Shown: positions 32,107 to 42,049 of the stretch, in pieces
How the letters are laid out: the number at the start of each line of letters is the position of its first letter
Position numbering within the stretch: the stretch's first letter is position 1
Source of the DNA: Bacteroidaceae bacterium
GTDB lineage: Bacteria > Bacteroidota > Bacteroidia > Bacteroidales > Bacteroidaceae
NCBI GenBank assembly: GCA_024401215.1
Contig: JAKSLL010000018.1
Span: 1-55,481, forward strand
Direction of reading: 5' to 3'
Length of the DNA stretch: 55,481 nucleotides
The notes under the pieces: model-generated
The model's database searches: none
What the model was told of the DNA's origin: nothing
What the model saw: only the letters and a program-made list of their open reading frames with translations
Made by a program: the position numbers and the translations under genes

Positions 32107-34239
32107 TTATTTCTTAAACGAAGACCAAGCAGGTGGCTCCACTCCCAACAAATTTTTGACGAAGAAATCATAACGCTTATGTTCGCCATAGCTCTCGCCC
32201 ATCGTGTGGCGGGCGCCAGGCAGAAGGATGAATTCAAAGTCTTTGTTTGCCTTTTGTAGAGCATTTACAACTTGATATGAAGATGAAGGGTCAACATTGT
32301 CGTCCATCTCGCCTACAACGAGCATGAGTTTTCCTTCAAGATTTTTCGCATTGACAACATTTGAACTTTCTTCATAAGACTTATCCACAGGATAGCCCAT
32401 CCATTGCTCATTCCACCAAATCTTATCCATACGGTTGTCATGACATCCGCAAGCAGCATAGCCTGCCTTATAGAATTCTGGGTGGAAGAGTAGGGCGCCG
32501 AGAGCTTCCTGGCCACCAGCAGAGCATCCATAGATGCCCATTCTCTCTATGTCCATATAAGGGTATTTCTTAGCTGCCGCCTTAATCCATTCTATGCGGT
32601 CAGGGAAACCTGCGTCTTTGAGGTTCTTGTAACATACCTGTTCAAATTCGAGTGAGCGGAATGAGGTTGACATTCCATCAAGCTGGACGACAATAAAGCC
32701 TAATTCTGTTAAATCATCGTAATACCACATCCATGGTTGGAAACTTTTTGGAACATACTGATCTCCAGGGCCTGAGTATATGTATTCTATCACAGGGTAT
32801 TTCTTTGATGGGTCGAAGTTGCGAGGACGACGTATTATTCCCCACATATCGGTTTTTCCATCGCGACCAGGTGCAACGAACACCTCCGGTTCAGTCCATC
32901 CATTCTCTCTGAGTTTGTCGATGTTGGCTGTTTCGAGTGTGGCAATGAACTTGCCATCGATAGCAGAGCGGAGCACTGTGACAGGAGCGTCAAGGACTGA
33001 TGAGTAAGTGTCGATGAGAGCTGTTTTGTTCTCGTTTAATACTATGCTGTGATTTCCTCTTTCTGGTGTTAGTGCTTTAAGATTTTTCCCGTTGAGGTCA
33101 ATACGATAATAATGTATATTATATGGGTCTTCCTCTGCTATCTTACCGTCAAGACTGGATGCTGTTGTGCCTATATTATTGCAGTTCATGCCGTTAGCAG
33201 AGAAGATGATATACCCCTTGCCTTTGTCGTCAATCTCGCAGTGTTGTACATTTCTAACCCAGAAGTTTCCTTTTGTGACTTGTGTGAGTTTTGCTGTTTT
33301 TCTATTATATAAGTAAATATGTGCATGACCGTCTCTATCGCTCTTCCACAAAATATGGTTATCGTCCAGATTGCGTCGCAGATTACGTGAATATGCTACA
33401 TACTTATCATTCTTCTCTTCAATGAGAGTCTTCACATTTCCATTGAGGTCCATTTCGAGCACTCTGAAAGTCTTATGTCCTCTTTCGTTGAATTCAAAAG
33501 TTAGAGTTTTGCTGTTACCATCCCATTGAGGGGATGTCACATCATACTGGCTCTTGAACAATTCCAAAGAGGTTGGGCGGATAGTCTTTTTATTCTCAAT
33601 GTCGATAACAACAGGAATGCGATAGTTGAGCGAATCGCCTGGCTTAGCATATTCCTGATTGTGATATTTTGGCTGAACCTGGTCTGAAGGTGACGAAAGA
33701 GTGTATGTCACATAATGCTTTGGTGCAGGCTTGATGAGCACTGTGGCATAATATTTTCCATCAGGCGACCATGTGCCCCATGACGAGTAGTAGCAAGTGT
33801 CAACACCATCTGTTGTGATTTGTATAGGAGTGACAGTTTTATCGCTGCTCTCTAAATATAAATTATTGTTTTTATGAACAATAAACGTGTTTCTATTTGT
33901 TGGGGATTCTGCATGACCATCTTTCTCGTCGCGTACTTCCATCCAATGGTGCTCTTCTCTGCCTTTCCATTCAGGGTGTCTGCGAGGAGTAGGGTCTTCT
34001 ATTGTTTTCTTTTCTCCTGTTTTTGCATTCACTTCATACCAAACAGTGCTGTCGCCGTTAAATACAGAATAAGTGAAATTTCCTTCTCTGTTGGCACGGG
34101 CACTGACATTACCGTGAGTCATTTTATTTGAATAACGTGCGCGGACACCAAACGCATTTTTGTAATCTTCAATAGTTCCTTGAGCAGACATTGTTAGTGA
34201 TGTCAGGCTTAGGACAAATGCTGTTAGCTGTAGTTTCAT
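32107..34239 (-). CDS. Prolyl oligopeptidase family (S9B) dipeptidyl peptidase IV
   Basis: 710-aa exported serine peptidase with a signal peptide (about 19 residues, ending MSAQ). An N-terminal eight-blade-type propeller covers about 40-450. A C-terminal alpha/beta-hydrolase domain has Ser573 in YGCSAGG, an Asp in EMDDNVD (646/647) and His678 in PGARHTMG as catalytic triad. DPP-IV enzymes release X-Pro or X-Ala dipeptides, important in protein-fermenting Bacteroidales. It lies 26 nt after a membrane-protein gene and 42 nt before the MATE gene. Confidence 0.9.
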   Translation of the reverse strand: MKLQLTAFVLSLTSLTMSAQGTIEDYKNAFGVRARYSNKMTHGNVSARANREGNFTYSVFNGDSTVWYEVNAKTGEKKTIEDPTPRRHPEWKGREEHHWMEVRDEKDGHAESPTNRNTFIVHKNNNLYLESSDKTVTPIQITTDGVDTCYYSSWGTWSPDGKYYATVLIKPAPKHYVTYTLSSPSDQVQPKYHNQEYAKPGDSLNYRIPVVIDIENKKTIRPTSLELFKSQYDVTSPQWDGNSKTLTFEFNERGHKTFRVLEMDLNGNVKTLIEEKNDKYVAYSRNLRRNLDDNHILWKSDRDGHAHIYLYNRKTAKLTQVTKGNFWVRNVQHCEIDDKGKGYIIFSANGMNCNNIGTTASSLDGKIAEEDPYNIHYYRIDLNGKNLKALTPERGNHSIVLNENKTALIDTYSSVLDAPVTVLRSAIDGKFIATLETANIDKLRENGWTEPEVFVAPGRDGKTDMWGIIRRPRNFDPSKKYPVIEYIYSGPGDQYVPKSFQPWMWYYDDLTELGFIVVQLDGMSTSFRSLEFEQVCYKNLKDAGFPDRIEWIKAAAKKYPYMDIERMGIYGCSAGGQEALGALLFHPEFYKAGYAACGCHDNRMDKIWWNEQWMGYPVDKSYEESSNVVNAKNLEGKLMLVVGEMDDNVDPSSSYQVVNALQKANKDFEFILLPGARHTMGESYGEHKRYDFFVKNLLGVEPPAWSSFKK

Positions 34240-34265
34240 GATGGTTGTCTTTTATTGATAGTTAG

Positions 34266-35792
34266 TTAGTATATTTCAAAGTCGTTGTAGAAATAGTAGT
34301 AATACCAGTATGTATCACCATATTTATTTTTCATCTCATCTCTCATCTGCTCAGTAATCTGAGACTGTGAGGTTATACTCATATAATCGCCTACAAACTG
34401 ATTATATCTTTGTGATATAGCAATGTCAAATGGGAAGTTGTCAAGTTTTACAGGCGATTCTGCTGCTGTGCATAGCATGATTGCTGCCTCTTGATAAAGG
34501 GCTGGAATACTCTCTTTTGGATGATTCTGGCAATAGGCATAAAATTGCAGACAGAAAGAGAAGTCGTCTTCTGTCCATAGAGATATGCACATTGACATCT
34601 CTTCTAAAATATCATTTGGAGCATTGATAATGTCACAATAATGGTCTAAAATCCATTTTTCGCATAGGTTATTATCAGAATCGAGAGAGTTGCTGTCTTC
34701 TATCATTAGTGGTGCAAATCGTTGCCAGTATTCGCTTTGCAGTAATTCTGTGCTGTTGTACAGCATTCTCTCATGCTGATAAGCCCATTCTTTATGGAAT
34801 GTGGTGGCTTTAAGGATGGTGATGTATTTTGCTGCAACATCAAATTCTTTGTTCATGATTGCTGACAATGCCATTATCTTTATGTTTCTGACACTCTGAA
34901 CTTTGACATTGTTTTCCATAGCCCACCTATATGCATAATTCATCTGCCCTATCTGGAAATATATTAGTGGGGCTGCAAGTTGGGAGATATGTATGTTTAA
35001 TGAATCGCCAGTTTCAGGTACAATGCCACAGTTTTTTGTTTTGAACATGTCTGTGAGGTTTCCATTGTGTAGCAGCGCTATGTTTTTCAGCATAACCATA
35101 AGGTTGGTTGGATCGCCCTCACTATCTTGCATTTCTTTGATGACGTCCTCGTACCTCATATCTTCGAGGGCGCGATACATTTTCAACTCATGTTTGAAGT
35201 TTTTGTCATTCAATGTGATAGATATCTCACTCTGGTGGTCTTTGTTGAGGAAGAATGAGTTTATGAGTATGAATCCAAATGAAAGTGCCTGCGCTGTGAT
35301 GCTTATAATGTTTGTTTTGCCTCTCAAGAATTTCTTTAGTGGTATAGAGACTGCAAATACAATTATAGAGCATATTAGGTAAATGATGGATGGCGCAAAG
35401 GCATACCCCACGTTCTTGGTGTAATAAATCCAATAACCATAGTCAAGAATGTAGAAGAGGAGGAACAAAAGAGGAATGGCAGCTATGAAACAGAATCTAT
35501 CTACTTTCTCCGTCATTTTCAAGGAGTAGATGTTTAATATGTAGCAGATTGCCCATATAGTAATGATTATTGAACTGCCAAGCCATGGATGGTAGAAAAA
35601 CTGAGTGAGATAAGCTGACGCCCATGCTGTCCATCCCCATGTACCAACAATATCCGTCATGAATGTCTTTCCGCTGACAAAAAGACTGTTGTCTTGGATG
35701 GTATATATATAATCACTATTCATCATCGGCAGCATTATGACTGCGACGATGATGAATAGTAAGAGATATATGTATCTGTATTTATTTGACAT
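34266..35792 (-). CDS. Polytopic membrane protein, paralogue of 37507-39456 (DUF6057-like)
   Basis: 508-aa protein with about six N-terminal membrane helices and a roughly 300-residue helical soluble part. It shares with the 649-aa protein at 37507-39456 the segments AYLTQFFYHPWLGSSIIITIWA versus SYLTQYFYEPVTGSIIIISIWT, and RMYRALEDMRYEDVIKEM versus RMYRAADEQDWDKALQEM, so the two are paralogues. I believe this is DUF6057, without known function. The TPR-like soluble part suggests protein contacts. It lies between the CxxCH/TolB lipoprotein and DPP-IV, likely in one operon. Confidence 0.75.
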   Translation of the reverse strand: MSNKYRYIYLLLFIIVAVIMLPMMNSDYIYTIQDNSLFVSGKTFMTDIVGTWGWTAWASAYLTQFFYHPWLGSSIIITIWAICYILNIYSLKMTEKVDRFCFIAAIPLLFLLFYILDYGYWIYYTKNVGYAFAPSIIYLICSIIVFAVSIPLKKFLRGKTNIISITAQALSFGFILINSFFLNKDHQSEISITLNDKNFKHELKMYRALEDMRYEDVIKEMQDSEGDPTNLMVMLKNIALLHNGNLTDMFKTKNCGIVPETGDSLNIHISQLAAPLIYFQIGQMNYAYRWAMENNVKVQSVRNIKIMALSAIMNKEFDVAAKYITILKATTFHKEWAYQHERMLYNSTELLQSEYWQRFAPLMIEDSNSLDSDNNLCEKWILDHYCDIINAPNDILEEMSMCISLWTEDDFSFCLQFYAYCQNHPKESIPALYQEAAIMLCTAAESPVKLDNFPFDIAISQRYNQFVGDYMSITSQSQITEQMRDEMKNKYGDTYWYYYYFYNDFEIY

Positions 35793-35834
35793 TTATTCAA
35801 TTACAGACTTGACTGATTGAGAGTTTTTGTTCTT

Positions 35835-37343
35835 CTATCTGCTTGCGTATTTTGCACTTATTGGATCTTCCTTTGCTTTCTTTGTGAACTCCTGAGGTTT
35901 GACTTTCACTGGTTCTGTCATGAACTCAGGTCTGTTGTATGAACGCAAGAAGAACGTGTAGTAGTTTGGATCTTTTTGAGGGAGGGCAAAAGGCTTGTGC
36001 GCCTTGCCGTTCTTGTCAAAGTATGCAATGAATGGACGAGTGTAATTGCCATCATCGCGTCGTGAATCAACCATTATCCATCGTCCGTTGCTTGACCATG
36101 TAGGGTAGCTTTCAGAACGGTTACTATTGATAATGTCCAAGGTGGTTATCTTGTTTGTTGTCAAATCCATGAGTCTGATATCTGCGTCTGGATGCCACAC
36201 ATGAAAACAACCAAATTCTGCTTCTGCGAAAAGTAGGTACTTACCGTCAGGACTTACTCGTGGAAGAGTTACACTCTTATTGTTCGATGAGTCAGAAGCT
36301 GCGTATATTGTCTTAATGTTGCTGAATTCCTTTGTCTCAGGATTGAAGTCAGCAGACATAAGGTCGTATTTTACTTCCTTATATCTATGAATCATCTCAG
36401 TCTCTTTTGCTATGCTGTCATTAAGGTATTCAAAATGTGCTGAACAGAAATACAGCTTCTTTCCGTCTGGACTCCATGTAGGGAAAACCTCAAGTTCGTC
36501 TTCGAGTTCGGAAATTATGCTTACTTCATTATTGTCAACGTCATAGAGGATGAGGTCGCTCTCTGTGTCTTGTACCTCAATCTTTGAAATATCTTTAGTA
36601 TGGAATGACTGTCCAGTCTTGTTTGTTGAGAATGCGACAAGGTTTTTTGTAGGATGCCATGAAGGATATACACCTGCTGACAATGTCTCTTTTGTCTTCA
36701 AGTCAACTTTTATAAGTTCACCATCATTCACAATCATTGTACCACCAAGACCTTGACGCATGTGGAAAAGCATGTGGTCTGTCTTGTAGTTCTTGTATGA
36801 ATGGCAGTTAATGCACTGACCTACAGCCTCTTCTCCTACAGACATGTTGTTGTAGATGTCCTTCTCTTCAAAGCTGGTAAGGTCACGCTGGCTGATAGTA
36901 AGTTTTTCGTATGCCACATAAGAAGGCTGGATAAGACGGTATGATATGTATTGGTCTATCTCCTCCTCTGCAACAAATATGTTGAATGCATCGAAAGCTT
37001 TCCATGTGTCATTAGCTTTAGCATACACCTCAACTTTTATGTTTTTGCCCTTAGCGGATGCAAGAATGTCTTTCCATTCTTCTTCATCGATTATAATCTT
37101 TTTTCCTTCGCCATATACTTTTTCTCCGCCAGGGTAGGTGAGTCGTGCAACCGCTTCTGTAGCCTCCTCTTGTACTGCAAAGTTCAAAGGGCAGATGTTT
37201 GACGGTATTGTTACCTCTGTGTAGTCTGGATAAATATGTGGCAAACGTGATTCGTGCTGTGCATTCTGTGGTATAGAAGGACGTCCGCAAGAACAAAGCA
37301 ATGCTATTAATGCTAAAGTAGATATAATATGCTTGATTTTCAT
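35835..37343 (-). CDS. Lipoprotein with CxxCH haem motif and TolB-like propeller
   Basis: 502 aa from the ATG at 37343 (MKIKHIISTLALIALL). The frame is open to 37466, but a TACATTTG box at 37415-37422 lies inside, so the shorter form is preferred. The lipobox LLCSC lipidates Cys19. Residues 60-170 form a beta-rich domain. Cys187-His191 (CINCH) is a c-type haem-binding motif, with candidate axial ligands MLFHM just after. Residues 215-480 form a TolB/PD40-type propeller (AGVYPSWHPTKNLVAFS, VFPTWSPDGKKLYF, ESYPTWSSNGRWIM). A haem site ahead of a propeller implies electron transfer or redox sensing at the membrane. It lies between the two paralogous membrane proteins. Confidence 0.8.
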   Translation of the reverse strand: MKIKHIISTLALIALLCSCGRPSIPQNAQHESRLPHIYPDYTEVTIPSNICPLNFAVQEEATEAVARLTYPGGEKVYGEGKKIIIDEEEWKDILASAKGKNIKVEVYAKANDTWKAFDAFNIFVAEEEIDQYISYRLIQPSYVAYEKLTISQRDLTSFEEKDIYNNMSVGEEAVGQCINCHSYKNYKTDHMLFHMRQGLGGTMIVNDGELIKVDLKTKETLSAGVYPSWHPTKNLVAFSTNKTGQSFHTKDISKIEVQDTESDLILYDVDNNEVSIISELEDELEVFPTWSPDGKKLYFCSAHFEYLNDSIAKETEMIHRYKEVKYDLMSADFNPETKEFSNIKTIYAASDSSNNKSVTLPRVSPDGKYLLFAEAEFGCFHVWHPDADIRLMDLTTNKITTLDIINSNRSESYPTWSSNGRWIMVDSRRDDGNYTRPFIAYFDKNGKAHKPFALPQKDPNYYTFFLRSYNRPEFMTEPVKVKPQEFTKKAKEDPISAKYASR

Positions 37344-37414
37344 ATTTAGAGTCGTTTGTATCTGTTTGAGACGTTTTGTCTTTCTGCAGACATTTATAGT
37401 ATATGTGAATTTGT

Positions 37415-37422
37415 CAAATGTA
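37415..37422 (-). promoter_or_regulatory. -7 box upstream of the haem/TolB lipoprotein
   Basis: Minus-strand TACATTTG, a full consensus match, giving a leader of about 65 nt. No clear -33 TTTG at 19 nt. Confidence 0.5.
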
Positions 37423-37506
37423 TTTTGTGACCAGCAATATAGTTTATATCTTTTACAAGATGCCAATTGCTCTTATAAAAAGGGTTTATTGCTAATTTGT
37501 TGGTTA

Positions 37507-39456
37507 TTAATATGAATGAACATCTCTACAGAAGAAATAGAACCAATAGAAGGTGTCTCCATAAGCTTGTTTCATAGCTTCGCCAATTTGTGGAGTTTCC
37601 ATTCCTGTGCGTAGCAGAGATTGCGACATCTGCTGAAAACTCTGGTAACGCTCAATAACCTCCTTGTCAAATGGCATCTTGCGAATGTCAACATTATCTG
37701 GTTCGAGGTGACCATAGAGATATGCAGCCTCTTGATAATGCCTTGGCATTTTCATAGAAGGGTGTTCTCTTGCAAAAAGGAAGAATCGCGGCCAGAAGAG
37801 TTTTATGTCCTTTTGAATCATTGCGTAATTCAGAGTCAATTCCTGCAATAGTTCACTGTCCTTGTTTATTGTATTGCTGAAATAATTTAGCAAGTACATC
37901 TCGCAGAGGCCATTGTCGCCGTCAAGTACAGATCCCATATTGCTATGCAGCTCTTTTACAGAATCAAACTCGTGATATTCAGATAACAGCGAAGGTTTTT
38001 CTGTTAATGGGTATAGGCGTTCAGCCCATTCTTTATAGTAGATTGTGGTTTTGAGGATGTCAAGGTATTTCTTGGCACAGTCCATCTCTCCGTTAATGAT
38101 TGCACATCTTGTCAAATTCTTTAGGTTGTCGAAGTCATAGCCGAATTCGACACTGTTTTCAATACACCAACGCACAGCAAAATTTGTCTTGCCGTGGTAG
38201 AAGTATATCAGAGGAGAAGCAGTCTGCACCATGTGCACATGCAAAGTGTCGTAACTGTTTTTTGGTGTTGCGCCCATGTTGTTGTAGGCAAAGAGTTTTT
38301 CTCCCATCTGCCTTTTGTTGAGCAATGCGATATTCTTGATAAGCACCATCTGTCGAGAGGCGTCACCTGGAATTCCTGCCATCTCCTGAAGTGCTTTGTC
38401 CCAATCTTGCTCATCAGCGGCACGGTACATTCGCATTTCTGCTTTGTAGTTGTAGTCTGTGTAATTGCTTTCTGAAACCCACATGAATGCACCAATGCCA
38501 ATGGCTATTGTCAGACATATAGATAAGAGTGATTTTGTTGTGTTCAGCTTTTCTTTGCCAATAAATAAGGCGAACAGTATTGGAACTGTATAAAGAATAT
38601 AATAAGGAATAAGAGGATGGGTGCTTACTATATTGTCATTCTCGAATCGAGGAATTCCAACAGCCCATGTCCTTGCGTCGTTCATCTCTGGATAGATGAA
38701 GTTCATGCATATCAATGGCAATACAATGAATAATATGACTGCGATGATAGGTGATGCCAATATGTTGATTATATTGGACTTAGCTTTAATCTGCTCCACA
38801 ACGGTGATTATTGCAATATATACAGCAGCGATGAGTGAGTACAATGCAAAAAGAGGGTATGTGAGGGCTGCTACAGCGGTCATTACCGGACGGTATATCT
38901 TGTTGTCAGATAGTGTGCCGATGAAAACCAATACCATGCAGAAGAAATAGCCAACAGTTCCATAGAAGTAATGACCTTCCTGCTTGATGTAATATATCCA
39001 ATACTCTGTGTCAATCACGCCAACGAGCAAGCATACGAGAGGTATAGAAAGCACTGCCATCCACGCAGACTTGACTTTAAACGCGAATTTGCTGATAATT
39101 AGCGATGCTGTCCAGATGGATATGATAATTATACTTCCAGTTACTGGTTCGTAGAAATACTGAGTAAGGTATGATGCAATCCATGTTATAAGTCCGCCTG
39201 GCAGACTCATGCATTCCTTGAAGAAAATGCAGCTGGTAGTGAAGAAAGACTTGCTTTGCGCCATGAAAAGCACTTCACTATTTTCTTTTATCAAATAGTG
39301 TGCTGCGAGAAGAACGAAATACACGCACACAATGACGGAAATGATTATTGACGATTTAGTGTTAAGTGTAAAAGTTTTCTTTTTCTTTGTGGCAGTTGGA
39401 GCGCTGCTCACAAATGACGGCTTTGAGTTGTTGTTTTTTACTTTATTAGTATCCAT
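37507..39456 (-). CDS. Polytopic membrane protein, DUF6057-like
   Basis: 649-aa protein with a cytosolic Lys/Thr-rich N-terminus, about ten membrane helices up to residue about 350 (the last near LLSICLTIAIGIGAFMWV) and a helical C-terminal domain. Paralogue of the 508-aa protein two genes downstream. Conserved features of the pair: a helix-rich block with YLTQ(Y/F)FY, a YWIYY(I/T)K loop, and a C-terminal MKQAYGDTFYWFYFFCRD versus MKNKYGDTYWYYYYFYND. Function unknown; first gene of the unit DUF6057 / haem-TolB / DUF6057 / DPP-IV / MATE. Confidence 0.75.
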   Translation of the reverse strand: MDTNKVKNNNSKPSFVSSAPTATKKKKTFTLNTKSSIIISVIVCVYFVLLAAHYLIKENSEVLFMAQSKSFFTTSCIFFKECMSLPGGLITWIASYLTQYFYEPVTGSIIIISIWTASLIISKFAFKVKSAWMAVLSIPLVCLLVGVIDTEYWIYYIKQEGHYFYGTVGYFFCMVLVFIGTLSDNKIYRPVMTAVAALTYPLFALYSLIAAVYIAIITVVEQIKAKSNIINILASPIIAVILFIVLPLICMNFIYPEMNDARTWAVGIPRFENDNIVSTHPLIPYYILYTVPILFALFIGKEKLNTTKSLLSICLTIAIGIGAFMWVSESNYTDYNYKAEMRMYRAADEQDWDKALQEMAGIPGDASRQMVLIKNIALLNKRQMGEKLFAYNNMGATPKNSYDTLHVHMVQTASPLIYFYHGKTNFAVRWCIENSVEFGYDFDNLKNLTRCAIINGEMDCAKKYLDILKTTIYYKEWAERLYPLTEKPSLLSEYHEFDSVKELHSNMGSVLDGDNGLCEMYLLNYFSNTINKDSELLQELTLNYAMIQKDIKLFWPRFFLFAREHPSMKMPRHYQEAAYLYGHLEPDNVDIRKMPFDKEVIERYQSFQQMSQSLLRTGMETPQIGEAMKQAYGDTFYWFYFFCRDVHSY

Positions 39457-39823
39457 TTTATGTGCTTATTACTCAAAAGGATGTGTTCTGTAATTTGGTT
39501 TTTATTCTTAATAAGATGTCTTTTTGCCTGGTCTCTTTTGGCGCTCTTACTCGCATAGCTCTGTATAGAGTTAAATACAGAAAATATAGAGAGTATAGAA
39601 TGGCTATAAACCATAGATGCTTTTTAATGAGATTCAAGCTAATTCATATAACACCCCTTAATGAAAAAGGGCATGTCTAATAATGACTGCGCACTTTTCA
39701 AATTGCAAAGTTACACATTATTTATATATAATAGCACAAAAGTAGAGAAAAAAGAGGCACAAGCGTAAAACTTGTGCCTCTTTGTCTGTAATGTCTGTTC
39801 TTACATTAAATGTAAGTGTATTC
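39457..39823. other. 367-nt intergenic region
   Basis: Contains the mutB terminator (39751-39783) and, on the minus strand, two TAnnTTTG boxes: TACTTTTG (39744-39737) and TAACTTTG (39713-39706). Either could start the DUF6057/haem-TolB/DPP-IV unit with a 240-290-nt leader. The leader holds no gene and no riboswitch that I recognise. Confidence 0.55.
39751..39783 (-). terminator. Terminator of mutAB
   Basis: AAAGAGGCACAAG pairs perfectly with CTTGTGCCTCTTT around a 7-nt loop. T-run on the minus side. It lies 40 nt past the mutB stop. Confidence 0.85.
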
Positions 39824-41989
39824 TTAATCTTCGTTGAGAATCTTCATGATTTCACATGCAGCCTTAGCGACAGAAGTACCAGGGCCGAAGATTGCAGCAA
39901 CACCTGCGTTGTAGAGGAAGTCGTAGTCCTGTGCTGGGATTACACCACCACCGATTACGAGGATGTCCTCACGACCAAGCTTCTTGAGCTCTTCGATAAC
40001 AGCTGGCATGAGAGTCTTGTGACCTGCTGCGAGTGATGAAGCGCCGAGTACGTCAACGTCGTTCTCAACAGCCTGACGGGCAGCCTCTTCTGGAGTTTGG
40101 AAGAGTGGACCCATATCTACGTCGAAACCACAGTCTGCATAACCTGTTGCACAAACCTTAGCACCACGGTCGTGACCATCCTGACCCATCTTAGCGATCA
40201 TGATACGAGGACGACGACCATTTGCCTGAGCGAATTTCTCTGTTGCGGCACATGCTTCCTGGAATGCTGTGTCGCCCTTTGATTCTGAAGAGTACACGTT
40301 GCTGATTGTTCTAATGATTGCCTTATAACGACCTACGACTGCCTCGCAAGCGTCTGAAATCTCACCGAGAGTACAACGGAGACCTGCAGCCTTGACAGCG
40401 AGGTCGAGGAGGTTGTTCTCTGACTTCTTGCCATCCTGGAACTCCTGAACACACTTAGTGATTTCAGCGAGAGCTGCCTGACAAGCTGCCTCGTCACGGT
40501 TAGCTTTGAGTTCCTTGAGGTTAGCCTCCTGCTGGAGACGAACTGCGGTATTGTCGATTTCGAGGATATCGAGTGGATCTTCGTGCTCAAGACGATACTT
40601 GTTAGTACCAACGATAGTCTGGTTGCCAGAGTCGATACGAGCCTGAGTACGAGCAGCAGCTTCCTCGATACGCATCTTTGGAAGACCAGTCTCGATAGCC
40701 TTAGCCATACCGCCGAGCTTCTCGATTTCCTGGATGTGCTCCCAAGCCTTGTGTACAAGTTCGTTAGTGAGAGTCTCTACATAGTAAGAACCAGCCCATG
40801 GGTCAATCTGCTTGCACACCTTAGTCTCGTTCTGGATGTAGATCTGAGTGTTACGAGCGATACGAGCAGAGAAGTCTGTTGGGAGGGCGATAGCCTCGTC
40901 GAGGGCGTTAGTGTGGAGTGACTGAGTGTGACCAAGAACGGCAGCCATAGCCTCGATACAAGTACGACCTACGTTGTTGAATGGATCCTGCTCTGTGAGT
41001 GACCAACCAGAAGTCTGTGAGTGAGTGCGGAGAGCAAGAGACTTAGGGTTCTTAGCGCCGAAGCTCTTAACAATCTTAGCCCAGAGGAGACGACCAGCAC
41101 GCATCTTAGCGATCTCCATGAAGTGGTTCATGCCGATAGCCCAGAAGAATGAGAGACGTGGAGCGAATGCGTCAACGTCGATACCTGCCTCAACACCTGT
41201 ACGGAGGTAATCCATACCATCGGCGAGAGTGTAAGCCAACTCGATGTCTGCTGTTGCACCTGCTTCCTGCATGTGGTAACCAGAGATAGAGATAGAGTTG
41301 AACTTAGGCATCTTCTGTGAAGTGAACTCGAAGATATCAGCGATGATCTTCATTGAGAATGCTGGTGGGTAAATATATGTGTTACGAACCATGAACTCCT
41401 TGAGGATATCGTTCTGGATAGTACCAGCCATCTCCTCAAGCTTAGCGCCCTGCTCAAGACCTGCATTGATGTAGAATGCGAGGACTGGGAGCACACCGCC
41501 GTTCATTGTCATAGATACAGACATCTTGTTGAGTGGAATACCTGCGAAGAGAACCTTCATGTTCTCAAGTGAGCAGATAGACACACCTGCCTTACCAACG
41601 TCACCTACAACACGAGCATTGTCTGGGTCATAACCACGGTGAGTAGGGAGGTCAAAGGCTACAGAAAGACCTTTCTGACCAGAAGCGAGGTTACGACGGT
41701 AGAATGCGTTAGACTCCTCCGCAGTTGAGAATCCGGCATACTGACGGATAGTCCAAGGGCGGAATGGGTACATCATTGAATATGGACCACGGAGGTAAGG
41801 AGGAATACCTGCAGCGAAGTCAAGGTGCTCCATGCCTTCGAGGTCTTCCTTTGTATATACTGGCTGAATGTCAATCTGCTCTGGAGTACGCCAGTTAGCT
41901 GAAATGCCATTCTCTTTCTGCCACTGCTGACCATTCTTAGCTTCAATGCCAGCGTAGATATCAATTGAATTAAAATCTTTTCTTGCCAT
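39824..41989 (-). CDS. mutB: Methylmalonyl-CoA mutase, large subunit
   Basis: 721-aa adenosylcobalamin enzyme interconverting succinyl-CoA and (R)-methylmalonyl-CoA, a step of propionate formation by Bacteroidales. The N-terminal TIM barrel has FPYR-type substrate contacts ([23 protein letters not shown]). The C-terminal B12-binding domain has DxHxxG as Asp604-His606-Gly609 (GQDGHDRG) plus the downstream GASSLAAGH and GGGVIPAQD blocks. It lies 60 nt downstream of mutA in one operon. Numerous synonymous ACC/ATC codons suggest high expression. The epimerase and decarboxylase genes are not in the window. Confidence 0.96.
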   Translation of the reverse strand: MARKDFNSIDIYAGIEAKNGQQWQKENGISANWRTPEQIDIQPVYTKEDLEGMEHLDFAAGIPPYLRGPYSMMYPFRPWTIRQYAGFSTAEESNAFYRRNLASGQKGLSVAFDLPTHRGYDPDNARVVGDVGKAGVSICSLENMKVLFAGIPLNKMSVSMTMNGGVLPVLAFYINAGLEQGAKLEEMAGTIQNDILKEFMVRNTYIYPPAFSMKIIADIFEFTSQKMPKFNSISISGYHMQEAGATADIELAYTLADGMDYLRTGVEAGIDVDAFAPRLSFFWAIGMNHFMEIAKMRAGRLLWAKIVKSFGAKNPKSLALRTHSQTSGWSLTEQDPFNNVGRTCIEAMAAVLGHTQSLHTNALDEAIALPTDFSARIARNTQIYIQNETKVCKQIDPWAGSYYVETLTNELVHKAWEHIQEIEKLGGMAKAIETGLPKMRIEEAAARTQARIDSGNQTIVGTNKYRLEHEDPLDILEIDNTAVRLQQEANLKELKANRDEAACQAALAEITKCVQEFQDGKKSENNLLDLAVKAAGLRCTLGEISDACEAVVGRYKAIIRTISNVYSSESKGDTAFQEACAATEKFAQANGRRPRIMIAKMGQDGHDRGAKVCATGYADCGFDVDMGPLFQTPEEAARQAVENDVDVLGASSLAAGHKTLMPAVIEELKKLGREDILVIGGGVIPAQDYDFLYNAGVAAIFGPGTSVAKAACEIMKILNED

Positions 41990-42049
41990 AATTGATAGTC
42001 TTTATTCTAGACGTTCTAGAGATACTAGATAATCTAGAGAGTTCTAGAA

